A DNA stretch of 64,000 bases from Theobroma cacao (GCF_000208745.1 NC_030851.1:11972664-12036663), one strand, 5' to 3'. Counted from the first letter of the stretch, positions 1-12,706 are shown. Numbers and translations are program-made. Notes: a model not told the origin generated them from the letters alone.

Positions 1-1104
1 TTCCACTTTGTTTTTCTATCACATTTAACCATTTTTCATCATTTTCTCTTCATTTCTCTTAGAATAAAAATCAGTTCATCATCATTGTACATCATTGAAC
101 ATTCAGCCAAGGGTGGGTATTGTGAAAATTTCATGCTTTCTTGCCCAATTTGATTTCTATACACATTTAACTAACTAAAACTATCAATTTAACTAAAAAT
201 CAAAACATAAAAATTTCAAATTCCTCCCCCTTGAATTTCTTCCAGCCCTTGAAATCACTTTTTGATCTCTCTCCTCAAGCATACTAAATGGAAACAAAGG
301 CATAAGAAAGGTAGCAATCAAGCTAAAGTCGAAAAATCTTACCGTTAGACGCGTAAACGGATAAAAAACGTAATTTCCCTTTTGAATTTTCTAGTTTTCC
401 TTTGGTTTTTCTCTTTTCTTCCTTTCCTCTCTATTTTCTCTCTTGTTCTCTCCTTATGGCCGGCCATCACCTGATGTGGGGTTTAAATGAGTTGACTTTC
501 CTTTAAAAAAATATTAAATCATTAAAAAAGTGCCATGTGTCACTTTTCCATTGGCCCGTTTTTAAAATTTCGTCCTTTAAACTTCAATTTTTCACCACTT
601 AGAATACCATAGTTATTCATACCAAAAATAAATAAATCCTATAATTTTGACAAGTTTTGGGTGGTGAAAATTACGATTTTTACCCTAGGGCGATAAAATT
701 ACCGTTTTGCCCCTATATTTCGAAAATTACCGAAATTGAAAATTTTCACTTCCTATCATTAAATTATACTCCAAATAGTTAATCTTGGTCAAAAATTTCA
801 CTCCATGATCAAATTATTATCTTAGGTGGCAAAATGACGATTTTGCCCCTAAACATCAAAATTTTCAATTTTTCCCCAAATGAACCCTCGAAATCCGAAC
901 AATCATTTTTAGTCATTCCTGGATTGTAAAATATCAAATTTCATCCTACGTTTCTTATTTGAACTAGTTCGAGGTTAAATCAACTCAAGTGTACCGTTAG
1001 GTATAATACCGGGTTTCGTCTATTCTTAGAAACTTTCCTAGCGTAATAACATGCTAATCAGTGCATGTATGTCATGACATGTGTTTATAAAGTCGGGTTT
1101 TACA
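1..1104 (-). mobile_element. LTR (gypsy-type), truncated by window edge
   Basis: Non-coding, AT-rich block with no open frame. It holds repeated phrases such as gattttgcccct and aaaattaccg that are common in plant Ty3/gypsy LTRs. Read on the minus strand it begins at 1104 with TGTAAAACCCGAC, a canonical TG start. Its right edge abuts an unrelated LTR fragment that resembles the copies at 47.8-50.9 kb, so it probably inserted into that older element. The other end lies outside the window, so it cannot be told whether this is a solo LTR or part of a full element. The family assignment is inference. Confidence 0.5.
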
Positions 1105-2176
1105 AAGTGAAAGTATTGCACTAGAAGAACAAAATTGAGCAGAACCTTTGAGAGCCGCGACTTTGGAAAATGAGCTGCAACACTCATCGTATTTTCCAAA
1201 AATAACAAGCTTACAGAATTTTGGAAGCTAGGGCTTTTAGAGTCTATTTAAGGGCCTTTTTTAGAGGTTTTTGGGAAGAGGCAGCAAGCAATTTATCTGG
1301 AAAAAAAGAGCCAAAAACAAAGCAAGAAAGCAAGAGAATTAGAGGGAGAATCAAGATCACAAAGCTTCAACTATTAGTTTTCTCTCTCTACTTCTATGTT
1401 TTTCTTATTTTCTTTGACTTGGATTAATGGCTAATTTTTTTTGGATGAAGTTTTTATTAGATAATATGAACTAAAATATTTTTCTAGAATTGCAATTGAA
1501 CTCACATGTAATTTAAATTTTTAATCTCTTTCTTGCTTATCTTTAATGGATTTGAATTGTTTATTATTATTTGTTCTTAATGCTTTTAATTGCCTGATCA
1601 CCAATTAAATTGATTTAGGAACCTAAACAAACTTGGGAAATGGACTTTAGTGTGGACTACAATTGGGATAGCATATGTTCATATTAATTGATTTGCGTAT
1701 AGGATAGGGATATACCTATAGGCCATATGTAGCCAGATTAGAGCTGAACTTAATGAATTTATTCTAATTTCAATTCACATAGGGATATAGTGTTTTTGTT
1801 AAAATAGATATTTTTATAAGATGAATCGAGAGACCCTTATAAATAATTTAGGACTTTAGACTAATAATTCAACCCATTGAAATAAGTTAAAGAAGAGAGG
1901 TAAGATTTGGATGAAGTGTGAGGGATATTGTAATCCTAGGCTTATTTGATTTGATATTTACTCAAGTTATTATTACTTTGATTTTTCTTTTTAGTTTAAA
2001 TTTTGGTTAATTAGTTTTAGTTAATTAATTAATTTTGATTGTTTGGATAAGATTAAATTGTTATAATTTTAGTACTTAGTAAAATTTTAGATCAATTCTT
2101 TATGGGATCGATACTCTACTTGCTTATATACTATCTATTCTATACGTATACTTGCATAGTAGAATTTTAACTAACA
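1105..2176 (+). mobile_element. LTR fragment, same family as the 47.8-50.9 kb solo LTRs
   Basis: The block shares order and wording with the two LTRs at 47809-50898. Shared phrases include the gctgcgactttgg-like phrase near 1150, cctgatcaccaatta near 1595, the tatacctataggc phrase near 1710, aataatttaggactt near 1840 and gagggatatt near 1920. It ends with a gggatcgatactc phrase and a ctaaCA terminus at 2176. The 5' part is missing, apparently cut by the gypsy-type LTR. An 68-codon open frame at 1221-1427 has no recognisable content and is not treated as a gene. Confidence 0.6.
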
Positions 2177-2189
2177 AATACTCGAACCA

Positions 2190-3199
2190 GCACTAGGGGC
2201 TACATTGAGAGTAGCACTAAGCTCAGCAAAGGTGTCTTCATTACCCTAATCTCCAACAAATTTGGGTTCATGTACAATTTCTTTTCGGATATAAGAGTTA
2301 TTGACATACAAAAAACCAAGTTTATTGATGGCGTGTTCATCAATCTTCATGTGTGTCGCATGTTGTTTAGATGGATCACACCTAGTGTTGATGTCTATGA
2401 AGTCGATCATAGCACTAATGGCCATGCCATAGAAAAAAGGTTTTCCTAGACTCAGTTATGATCTTTAACATATCATCATGTATAAACTTGGCTAGGTTGA
2501 CACACTGGTTGGTTTTGATGTAATATAGAAACCAGAAATCCTCACTTTTGACGATTGAGTAGTTATGCCATGAGGGCGAAGAGAATGGGACACTATGAGA
2601 TGAAGAATACGATTATAGAATGAGAAATGTTTGACACTTGTCGCATTTTTCTCACTCATGGGAAGGTAAGTATAGATAGTGGAGAGGACTTCATTTGACA
2701 TGACTCATTCAACATAGTTCAAATCACTCTAATGAATTTCGAGGTCTAATACAGTGTCTAGGGTGTGTTCTGTAACTACTATTTTCTTGCCCATAACATA
2801 AGTATAGAACCTATCATTGTGATTTACGGGTTCACTATCCTCATAGTCTTAAAATTTGGCTATTGCATTAAAGTAAAAGACTCGAACTAGGTCGACATAA
2901 TAGGTGTGGTTCAGTGATAGATAATTTAGCCAGTCTAGTTCTCGAAGATTATCTATATATGGAAAATTAATGCTATGGAGGTAGTTAAAGTCAATTATCT
3001 TTCCCAGCTTGACGTCCCGCTTAACATAGTCTTTATCAAATTTGCGTTCTAGAGAGGGATGAGAGAAGTTTCACTTGAAGGAATTGTCGTCGGGGTGAGA
3101 AGCCGACAACGATGGGGGAAGGGATGAGGGAAATGCCTTGGAGGTGGATGCTTAGTTTCAGTTGGCAGTTGACTTGGTACGTTTGGGTCTAGATGCCAT
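2190..3199 (-). pseudogene. Plant transposon-associated protein (putative plant transposon protein domain), decayed
   Basis: Translating the minus strand from an ATG at 3197-3199 gives a low-complexity N-terminus (MASRPKRTKS) and then a long readable frame broken by several stop codons. Recognisable stretches are RKFDKDYVKRDVKLGK, LDWLNYLSLNHTYYVDLVR, a VMGKKIVVTEHTLDTVLDL block, TYLPMSEKNATSVKHFSFY and HMKIDEHAINKLGF. This order (initial globular block, YxxxVRxFY-like motif, xGKxIxVTxxTLxxxL, then RxxxHLIVxHxLRPxG) is what I know from the putative plant transposon protein domain found in many retroelement-linked plant ORFs. At least four in-frame stops make it non-functional. The copia remnant lies downstream on the same strand. 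The family call is from memory of the domain and was not checked by a search. Confidence 0.55.
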
Positions 3200-3535
3200 T
3201 GAATGAGGGATTTTGAGTAAAAAGGAATTGGTGGAAGTTAGAAATTAAACTTGAGAAGATAGTTAATCAGGGCCAATTTGGCTAAAAATTCAACCAATTT
3301 GCAAAATTTGGAGAAAAAAGAAGTTAGGTTTTGAAATTAAGAATTTGGGATTTTGGGAAAAATGTGATGATTTGGAGAGAAAAAATAGTGTTTGGATCAA
3401 TAAGAGCATGGAAGAAACGATGTAAACAGTTTAGATTGTGAAAGAAAGACAAAAAGATTTAGAGAGTTGAGAGAATTTAAAAGAGAGGGAATCGAGAAAG
3501 GGGGTTCAAATGAGTCGTCGGGCTCTTAAAACCAT

Positions 3536-3795
3536 AAGATGTATCGATACATATGACCGTGTATTAATACACTCAAGGCAGAATGTTTATTTTTAGCCAT
3601 TGGATGCAATGTATTTATACATGTTAGGATGTATTGATACATATGCCTATGTATCGATACATGTAACACTGGGTTTTAATTTTGGTTACTGGAAAAAATG
3701 TATTGATACAATTGAGGAATCTATCGATACATGTTATTCATGTGTGGATACATAGGATACATGGGTGCATGAATCGATACAAGGACCTCTGTAGC
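3536..3795. repeat. Cluster of TGTATCGATACAT palindromes
   Basis: Within 260 bases there are about nine intact or one- to two-mismatch copies of the palindrome atgtatcgatacat (for example at 3540, 3649 and 3730), spaced irregularly at 20-60 bases. The stretch lies upstream of the decayed plant-transposon-protein gene, where its leader or LTR would be. A second cluster lies at 9738-10065 in the copia LTR. The function is unknown. Confidence 0.7.
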
Positions 3796-4275
3796 CTTGA
3801 ACAAATCGAATTTGACAAAAAAATTTATGTTTTGGTCCAAACACTTGGTACAAATAAAATAATTGAGATTTTTATTTGAAAATGTTTGAAAAGAAGGCTT
3901 GGAATCCGTGCAAGTGAAATTTGAACATTAAATCGAGAGTTTTTAGAAGGAAAATCTTGGTTCATTTAACAACACTCCCACAAACCTAGAGAAATAGATG
4001 GCTATGGCATGCATGCAGCATGTCGATATGTAACTAAGTGATAATCAAATGTAACAATGTCATGAACATGTGAGTTTGACGGTGCACAAAGAGTATGCAA
4101 GGATCATGCATGAGGTCATTTCAAACATCTTCTTTAACGTGTACTATGTACATTGAGAACAATTAAAAAAAATAGGTTTATACAAGCTTTTGGCACCAAA
4201 CATCGAGCAAAGAAGGTTAAGAATCAGAGGTATCTACCAACCAATTTTTTTTAATTTTATATTGTGTTATTAGAC
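3796..4275. other. Intergenic / element junction, no gene seen
   Basis: No open frame with recognisable content. This is where the 3' LTR and polypurine tract of the minus-strand copia element should be. Neither a purine-rich tract nor a copy of the right-hand LTR is present, so the element seems truncated here. Confidence 0.5.
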
Positions 4276-7200
4276 TTATTTCACTTCTGATCTTGTAGAA
4301 TTGTTCCCTGTCAAGTGCTTTTGTGAATATATCAACCAATTGATTGTACCTACATATTCAAGGACAATATCTCCTCTTCGAACATGATATCTAATGAAGT
4401 GATGCATTATTTCTATATGTTGAGTCTTAGAGTGATATATGGGATTCTTTGTGAGATTTGTGGCACTAGTGTTGTCACATTTTATGGGAATTTTTTCCAT
4501 AAAACGTCTATAATTTTCTAATTATTATTTCATCCATAGTACTTAAGCATAACAATTTCCATAGTTCTAATTGACACATACCAGATCTGCTCTTTCTATC
4601 CATATTACACCCATCAAAATCGGCATCCAAGTATGAGTGGAGATCAAAGGTGGAACTCTTTTGATACCATATTCTTGAACTCTTTTGACAACACTTAAGT
4701 GTGGTTCTTTTAAAACGTAGCACATAGACCTACATTAAAAGCTTATGTCCAACTTACTAACAGTGAGATAAAGTAAGGAACCGATCATAGATCTATAGAG
4801 CTTTTGGTCAACAGGCATACCTTTCTCATCCTTGTCAAGCATTGCTAAAGTGCTCATTAGTGTGTGATATGTTCTTGTGCTATCCATACCAAACTTCTTG
4901 AGCATGTCTTTTGAATATTTAGCTTGACTTATAAATGTCCCATCTTTTTTTTGTTTAATTTGTAGTCCAAGAAAGTAATTTAGCTCACCAATCATACTCA
5001 TCTCAAATTTTCCTTGCATAGTCTTAGCATACTCTTGACAAAGGATCTCATTAGTTGCACCAAAAATGATATCATCAACATAAACTTGTACAAATAATAT
5101 GTCTTTGTTTTTGCTTTTGCTTTTGTTAAAAAGAGTTTTATCAACTTTTCTTCTTTTAAATTTATTTTTGATAAAAAATTTTGATAGTCTCCATACCACA
5201 CTCTAAGAGCTTGTTTTAAACCATACAAAGCTTTTCTTAATCTAAAGACATGATTTGGAAAAGTTGCTTTCAAAGTTGGGTGGTTGATAAATATATACTT
5301 CCTCATTAATTAAACCATTTAGAAAATCACTCTTAACAAGCATTTGATATAGTTTAAAGTTCATGTAGCATGCAAAGGCTAATAACATTCTAATTGCCTT
5401 TAGTCTAGCAATCGGAGCATAGGTTTCATCATAATCTATTCCTTCCTCTTAACTAATCCTTTGGCAATTAACCTAGCTTTGTTTTTAGTTATGGTTCCAT
5501 TCTCATCCATTTTGTTTCTAAAGACCCATTTTGTACCTACAATTGGGTAATCATTTGGCCTAAGAACTAGCTCCCACACTTGACATCTTTCGAATTGATT
5601 TAATTCTTCTTGCATAGCTAATATTCTTTAAAGCTTCATCAATGTTTTTGGGTTCAATTTGTGAGATAAAAACAACATATTCACAAACATTTTGGACTTC
5701 GGATCTAGTTCTTGCCCCTTAATTAGGATCACCAATGATTTTGCTCTCATCAACTTCTTTTCTTCCATTTGATAGCTAGGTTCACATTCTTCTTCAATTA
5801 TTGGTTCAATGTTTTGCTCCTCCTTTTGTAATGCCTCTTTATTTACTTTGGATCCTTTAATGTTGAGATCAAGCTTTTCAACTTATTCTTGAAAAATACC
5901 TACATCATCATCACAATGTTCTTTTCTAGAAAGAGGGTTAGAATCATCAAACAACACATGAATAGATTCTTCAATAACTAATGTCCTCCTGTTAAATATT
6001 CTATATGCTCTAGAAGTTAAAGAATATCCTAGAAAAAAATTTTCATCACTTTTAGCATCAAACTTACCTAAATTATCCTTCCCATTATTTAAAACATAGC
6101 ATTTGCATCCAAATGGATGAAAGTAATTAATATTAGGTTTCTTTCCTTTGTAAAGTTCATAGGGAGTCTTCTTTAAGATTGGTCTAGCTATTGCTCTATT
6201 TATGATATAACAAGAAGTATTAACAGCTTCGACCTTAAAGTATCTCGGTAAGTTGTTTTCACATAGTATAGTTTTAGCCATTTTTTAAAAGTCTTATTTT
6301 TTCTTTCCACCACTCCATTTTGTTGTGGTGTCCTAAGAGCTGAAAAGTTATGACAATATCCAATTTCATCACAAAGTTGTTCAAAACCTAGGTTTTCAAA
6401 TTCTTTTCCATGGTAGCTCTTAACATTTGTTATTTTATACCCTTTCTCATTTTCAACTCTTTTGCAAAAAAATGTGAAGATTTTTAAAGCTTCATCTTTG
6501 TGAGCAAGAAAGAAAACCTAAAAGAATCTGGTATTGTCATCCATAATTACTAAGCCATAGCTCTTTCCTCCTAAGCTAATGGTCCTAGTTAGTCCAAAAA
6601 GATCTATGTGAAGTAATTGTAAGGCTCTAATAATGGTTACATCCTTTTTAGTTTTAAATAAGCTTCTTCTATGTTTGCCTTTAGCACAAGCATCACAAAG
6701 TTAATCATTTTCAAAATTTAACTTAGGAAGTCCTATTACAAGATCTAGAGATAATAGTTTTGAAATTATGTTCATGTTGGCATGTCCTAGTTTTTTAGGC
6801 CATAGTCAATTATCCTCATTCTTTTAGCCATGAAACATACATTGTTAGATGATAAATCATCCAAGAAAATAACATATGTGTTGTCTTGTCTATTTTCAAC
6901 AAATAAAGTTTCATTTGTTTCAATATCAACAACATGACATATTAATGATTCAAAGATGACTGTGAGACCTTTATCACAAAGTTGATTCACAGTCAACAAA
7001 TTATGTTTAAGGTCATCTGCAAATAAGACATTTTCAATTTGAGAAGAGGAATTTTTACCAATTGTGCCAATACCTTCTATGTGGCCTTTTTGAATTGTCT
7101 CCAAAGTTTACATTTCATCATTTCTTTGATCTTAATTCCTTGAAGAATTAGTTGGTTGGGGTCATGTGTCTAGAGCACCCACTATCGAGATACCATTTTC

Positions 7201-8941
7201 CTTTTTCTTGTACTCTTGACTTTAAGTAAGTGAGCTTTTCTTACAAAGACAAAATCAAATGTTTGACTTTGGTACCCAAATTTTCTTGGGTCCATATAAG
7301 TTAGTGTTTTTAGTTCCTTTTGAAACCTACTCCAATTTTAGTACCTTACCATGTAGAGGTTTTGTTCCTTTTGGAACCCATACTCTTTTTATTTTTTTAC
7401 CTTTAAAGGTGGTAATTCTCAAGGGACAAGTGTAGGTGGAGTGTCCTACTTTATTACAATAAATGCATTTGGTGAAAAACCCAAAATTTACACTTTCTTT
7501 AACAAAGAAATTTTTAAAATGAGTTTCTTTTTGGGTTCTATCATAGCCTATTCCTTTTTTGTCAAAGAAAGTTCTTTGTGTTTCAAGCATATCATTTAAT
7601 TTTTGTTGGCTTATGTTGAACTTTGAAAAAATAGCATCTAAATTCTCATTCTTCTTTTTCAGCTCATTTTTCTTAATTTCTAAATCTTTGATTATGGCTT
7701 CTAATTCTATTTTTGCCTTAATTAAGAACTCATTTTCTACCTTAAGCTTGGATATGATGTTCTTGTACTTCAATGTCTTTTCTTGAAATTCAAGTACTAA
7801 GTCATCATATGCATCTTGTAGTTCATCAAATGAGCATTTGTCTTGATCTAAGGTGCATGAATTTGAATCATGAGAAATAGAGCATACCTTGGAATCTTCA
7901 AGTACCATGAGCCAAGGTTGGCAACTTCATCTTCTTCATTTTAAGGGTTGTCACATCGCTTTAAGTAGAAACCATGGCTTTTTTCTTGAAATTCTTTAGG
8001 GCATTCTTCTTATTTGGGTATTCACACTTGGTGTGTCTCGTTTTTCTGCACTCATAGCATATTAAGTGATCTTTACTATGTTCCTCTTTTAGTGTGTCTC
8101 TTTTAGGAGGTCTCCTACCTCTATAGTTCTTTCTCATAAACTTACTAAACCTCTTATCTAGCATGGCTATGTCCTTATTTTCCTCACTCACATTTCTTAT
8201 GTTTCTCTCATCTTTTTCAATTTTAGACTTTAGAGCTATTCCTTTCTTTTTATTGTCTTCTTTCTTTTCATCATCTAGAGCACTTTCATGTTTCATTGTC
8301 ATCTCATAGGTGAGTAGAGATCCTATAAGTTTCTCTAGTTTGAAACCATTTAAGTTTCTTGCTTCCTCTACGGCTATCACTTTTGATCTTTATGACTTGG
8401 GAGGACTATAAAGTATCTTTTTAACTAATTGAGCATTTGGGAAGTCTTTTGTTAAGGCTTTCAATCCTCCAACTATGTTTGTGCATCTTTCATACATTTG
8501 ATTTAGGGTTTCATTTTCTTTCATCCTAACTAGGTCGTAATCATCTGTGAGAAGTCCCATCTTGGATTTCTTAACTTGATTTGTTTCCTCATAGGTTGTT
8601 TCTAAGGTATCCCAAATTTGTTTAGCGGTTTCACACATGGATACTCTATTGAATTCATTAGCACTTAGAGAACAAAGAAATGTATTGAATGTCTTGCAAT
8701 TTATTTGTATTAACTTCTTTTCTTTGTCATCCACTCTTTCCTAGTTTTTACAATTGTTTTTCCATCTACTACCTTGATGGGGATATAGGGACCATCTAAA
8801 ATGACATTCCAAACATCAAAATCAACCGATTGAAGGAACATCTCCATTCTTTTCTTCCAAAAAGGATAATTTGTACCTAAGAAGAATGGGGAGGTCTTTG
8901 AATTGAGTGTCTTCACCAAGAACAACTGCGGTGGATTCCAT
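4276..8941 (-). pseudogene. Ty1/copia retrotransposon gag-pol, decayed
   Basis: The minus strand carries the full copia order in broken frames. Gag starts near 8941-8925 (NYPFWKKRMEMFLQ). A zinc knuckle follows near 8035 but is damaged (CYECRKTRHTKCEYP, last Cys replaced). Next come a coiled-coil rich segment 7900-7560 and a second, intact CX2CX4HX4C knuckle (CIYCNKVGHSTYTC) near 7460. The protease DSGCSRHMT motif is near 7165 and the GAG-pre-integrase block is 7104-6787. The integrase core has KSYHGKEFEN near 6410, where the usual SDHG Asp is Tyr. Reverse transcriptase carries YGLKQALRVWY and an intact YVDD near 5075. RNase H has DADFDGC near 4625 and the terminal DIFTK-like block is near 4310. 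Many stops and frameshifts make it dead. The length is normal for a plant copia element. Confidence 0.93.
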
Positions 8942-9006
8942 CTTATTGTGTTAGGCTTTGTCTTTTAGATCACTTAAGGCTATTAGACCTGTAGAATTGA
9001 GCTTTT

Positions 9007-9018
9007 GCTTTGATACTA
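9007..9018 (-). promoter_or_regulatory. Primer-binding site (initiator tRNA-Met type), degenerate
   Basis: The minus strand reads TAGTATCAAAGC, two mismatches from the usual plant retroelement site TGGTATCAGAGC. It sits two bases inside the LTR terminus CA (9021-9022) and about 65 bases before gag, which is the expected arrangement. Confidence 0.75.
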
Positions 9019-9020
9019 AT

Positions 9021-10132
9021 TGTTAGTTTAATAAGCTCAATATGAATAAATCCAAAAGAAGGGTGAATTAGATTATTTTGAAATTTTAAAGAATCTTTTT
9101 CAATTCTTAAGAAGGTAAAACCCCTTTTTCAATTCAAATGCTCAATTTGAAAATAAACAAAATAATTGACCTCTTAATCAATGAGAAAAATTTAAATTTC
9201 AAGAGGAGGAGTGAAAAAATCAATACAAGTATTTTATAAAAGTTCGGCCTCCTTGCCTACGTCCTCTTCCTTAGATTCACTAAGGAGTTTAAAATTCACT
9301 ATTTGATCAATGTTTAATACAATGCCTTTTATGGATCAAGCATAACCTTTCAATACAATGACTTTTTATGGTTAAAGCACAACCTTTTTGCCTTTTCTAT
9401 TAGTTAAAGTATAACCACTTAAACAAGTACAAAGAAAGGAATATGAGTGCAACTAATATGCTTCTTAAAGGCTGAATAATGAATTTGGTACAATGTTTAA
9501 TGAGAGGTGAGAGCTCAATAAATGCTGAACTAGAAGACTTTAGAGATTCAAGAAAAGTGCAATGGGTTTTGAAAGAGCTTTGCTATTTCTTCTCTTTTAA
9601 GTTATGTTTTGAAGTCTTCCAACCTTCATAAATGTTGAAAAAGCTCGTATTTATAGTTGTTGAAGCTTCAAGAGTAGTTGGGAGTACATTTAATGTGAAA
9701 ATAATCATTCTTCTCTTCATTCAAGGCTCCAACGGTCATATTGTATCGATGCATATGTGAATGCATCAATACATTCTTTTTTTTTTTTTTTTGCATTTCC
9801 ACTAAGATGTATCGATATATAGACAAATGTATCGATATATTAGAACTTGCCTGCAAGGGTTTTGATTTCTGCTTAAAATGTATCGATATATTTGTCCATA
9901 TATTGATACTTTTAAGGTAGTGGGTATTCTACTGCATTTCTATCATACATTTGTCCATGTATCGATAAATTGAGTTTGACTTTTTGAGTTTTGACTTTTT
10001 TCAAGAACTTGTATCGATTGATTTTGAAATCTATCGATGTTTGTATAAATGTATCGATACATTTAGACTAGAATACGTTTTTCAAAGCCTTTTTCATTGT
10101 TTTTCTCTTTCAAACTTATTTGACATCATTTG
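9021..10132 (-). mobile_element. 5' LTR of the copia element
   Basis: The LTR lies directly outside the primer-binding site and its inner end is CA on the minus strand. The outer limit is estimated from the start of a different repeat at about 10133. The outer third holds the palindrome cluster. No second copy of this LTR is seen on the left, so the element cannot be dated by LTR divergence. Confidence 0.55.
9738..10065. repeat. Second cluster of TGTATCGATACAT-type palindromes
   Basis: About eight copies or near copies of the motif lie here, for example near 9739, 9811, 9827, 9878, 9958, 10009 and 10048. Several carry the variants tgtatcgatatat or tgtatcgatgcat. The cluster lies in the outer part of the copia LTR and has the same motif as the cluster at 3536-3795, although the flanking sequences differ. 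Confidence 0.7.
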
Positions 10133-10330
10133 TGTCGTAACGTGCGGGTCCAGGAACCCGACCGCCGGACATGAATGTGAAAACTCACTAAAAAATTAAA
10201 TTAGGAGTCGCCCCAATCTTTTTTTTTTTTTACTAGGTGTGATTGGCCACCTAATNGTGTTACTCCTAACTTAATTAGGTGTTATGAGATTCGTATTTAA
10301 TGTCTTTAACTTTACTATCATTTGAGAATT
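10133..10330 (+). mobile_element. Fragment of another LTR-type repeat; ambiguous base at 10256
   Basis: Starts tgtcgtaacgtgcgggtcc and continues with aggagtcgcc and gtgattggccacctaat. I recognise this phrase order from plant LTR ends, but from memory only. Position 10256 is N, an unresolved base. Confidence 0.4.
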
Positions 10331-11236
10331 AGATATATTATGATAATTATTTTACTTGTCGCTTTTTCACAATAATTAATATTGTTTTTCACTGAGCAAA
10401 AACAGTATACTTGTTTGCATCATTTGCATTTTTAGTAAGTGAAAATCTAACCAATTATGAAATTAAAAAAAATTATAAATGACAAATTTCTTAAAGTTTT
10501 CAAGTAAAGAAAATTACTAAATTCTACCAAAAGTATTGGGAAGCTTAAAAAAAATTTCTATGTAAAGGTTATCATTTACTTCTTAACATAAAACATGCAA
10601 ATGTATAATTCAAGAAATAATTTTGAAGAAATAAAATAAGATTATGTTAAAAATTAGGATAATAGACATAAAAATCAAGAAATCAAAAGTGAAAAAAATC
10701 AAATCAAAGCCATTTCGTAAAATACAAAATTAGTCCCACGATAAAACCTCTTTAAAAATTAAGTAATTTTATTTTAAAATATTCTTGAGGTGTGAGGAAT
10801 TTCTTTAGAGTAATCCTCAACTTTTGTCATCAATTTTTTTTACATGAATAAAATTGAAAACGCAGAGTTCATCATGATTTGGAAGAAATAAGAAATTGAA
10901 TAATAAATGAAATATTTTTTAAACCTCAAATCTTAAAATGAGTATATTTTTAAGGAAAAAGATTAGGATTATTATTAAAAAAAGTCATTATTATTATTAT
11001 TATTATTAAAGAAAACAGTCGTTAAAGACTGTAATACAACCAAAGGCAGATTGACAATCAACACTCCCAAACAAAGATCAAAGGAAGACCGACCCGCAGC
11101 TTGAAAAATAAAGACAAAAGCCAAACACCTAACCGGAGCAATTAGCCTAGAAAATATGATCTTGACATTGACAACACCACTCTTTGCATCAGCCACAGAG
11201 CTCTATGGCTTTCGTAATCCATCTCGACTTGCACTC
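10331..11236. other. AT-rich intergenic DNA and probable 3' UTR of the ankyrin gene
   Basis: No gene is seen. A short (ATT)n microsatellite lies at 10987-11007. The bases just below 11237 are probably the 3' UTR of the minus-strand ankyrin/PGG gene. Confidence 0.6.
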
Positions 11237-12706
11237 TTAACGAAACATTCTCCTTATTTTGGGGATCAGTACTGGTGCAATGGCACAGTAGGTGACGTAC
11301 ACAATAATATAGACACAAAATAAAAGAATGTTGCTGGATTGATTATTTGGCGATATGATCATCACTGCAGATACCAGGAGGCAAAATAGTAACATTGACA
11401 GGGATAGGATGAGGGTAAACGAGAAGAAACCACTAACGAGAGTGAGAAGTACGAAACAGGTTAGGAGGAAAGAAATAGCGAAAGCCACCAAGTTTGGAAT
11501 AAAGAACCAAAGAAAAGGTATTGTCTGCAGTACTGATGATCCCGCAGTGTAATTTGCTTTGGTTTCCACTCGGGTGGTGTTCTTGGTATCAAAGTAAATT
11601 TGCAAGGCTGAAACATTTTTGTTGTTGGTATCAGCATCAAGTGACAAAACACCACCAGGAGGGCTTAGGGTGGCTTGGTAAGTAGCTGTTAGAATCAGCA
11701 CTGTTACTACTAGCAAAGCATTGCCCCTGTCATTTGACATATGTTTAATTTCGTATCCCCATTGACTAAGCAGTTCGAGAAAATACCATAGTCCTTTGCG
11801 ACAAGCATTCAGACACTGATCATGGCCTAAAATGTCCACACACTTCTTGATATTGATATTGTCTTCTTGAGTTCGGCAGCATTTTAAGATATCCAGGGCC
11901 GTTGAACCTCTCGAATTTGTAGCTTTCATTTTGATCCTAAAACTTGTTAATAGCCTGACCATCTGCATTGAAAAAAAAACAAAGTAAACTACATTGCAGA
12001 GATGGAAAGTAAAGAGATTCTGTTTTACCTAAAATGTAAATGAACTAGAATGGACCTCGGGATCCGGTGGTTTGTTGGAGACTGCTACGTGCAACACGGT
12101 ATCGCCATCCCTGTTCGGGTGGTTAAGGACTCTTTCTTTTTGGAGCATGCTACAGTTACTGGTTTTCCTAAGCCAGCGTAGTAGAACTTCAAGAGCTTTT
12201 ATGTTGTTGTTACTTGCGGCAACATGCAGAGCAGTTTCATCTCGACTTGTCACATGATGGATACATTCAGGGCAAGCATTGAGAAACTTAGTCAAACGAT
12301 TACGGTCTGTTTCTTTCATAGCTAGGTAATGGATAGGAGTGTAACCCATCTTCCCTTTGACACTAACCAGATTTTTATTGATTGTCAGCAGAGAAAGCGC
12401 CAAATCTGTTTTCCCCTCTTGCAAAGCAAGGTGTAGGGGGCTCAAGCCATCTTTGTTCAGCTTCGTAGCAAATGACGGGTTTAGGTACATCAGTTCCATC
12501 GCAAACTCAGTCTTTCCCGCAGCTGAAGCTATGTGTAGTGGAGTGTCAAAGAACCGCCTCTTATTCATCCGCTTAAAGACATTTACGTCCTCCCCAATAA
12601 GTTGATACAACGTACCAATATCACCCGATCGAGCAGCATCCATCACCTTCTCTTCCGATGTTGTGCAAGGACGTATTGAGATGATTGCACTCTCTGTCAT
12701 TGCCAA
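11237..12706 (-). CDS. Ankyrin-repeat protein with PGG domain (BDA1/ITN1-type), 2 exons, 458 aa
   Basis: Exons are 12706-12056 (217 codons) and 11962-11237 (241 codons plus stop), joined in phase 0 (NKPPDPE to MVRLLTSF). The start is the first ATG, about 85 bases below a TATA box. About five ankyrin repeats fill residues 20-260, with classic TPLHIA, SPLHLAL, TPIHYLA, TALHVAA and TVLHVAV cores. The C-terminal half is a PGG domain (DRGNALLVVTVLILTATYQA, then LSPPGG) followed by three hydrophobic segments, so four membrane spans in all. Proteins of this plan sit at membranes and several plant members (ACD6, ITN1, BDA1) act in immunity, salicylate or salt stress. That role is family knowledge, and the substrate or partner here is unknown. 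The frame is intact, so it is probably functional. Confidence 0.93.

Noticed and set aside
3536..3795. CRISPR-like or phased array of palindromes
   Set aside because: Plant DNA, irregular spacing and no repeat-spacer structure.
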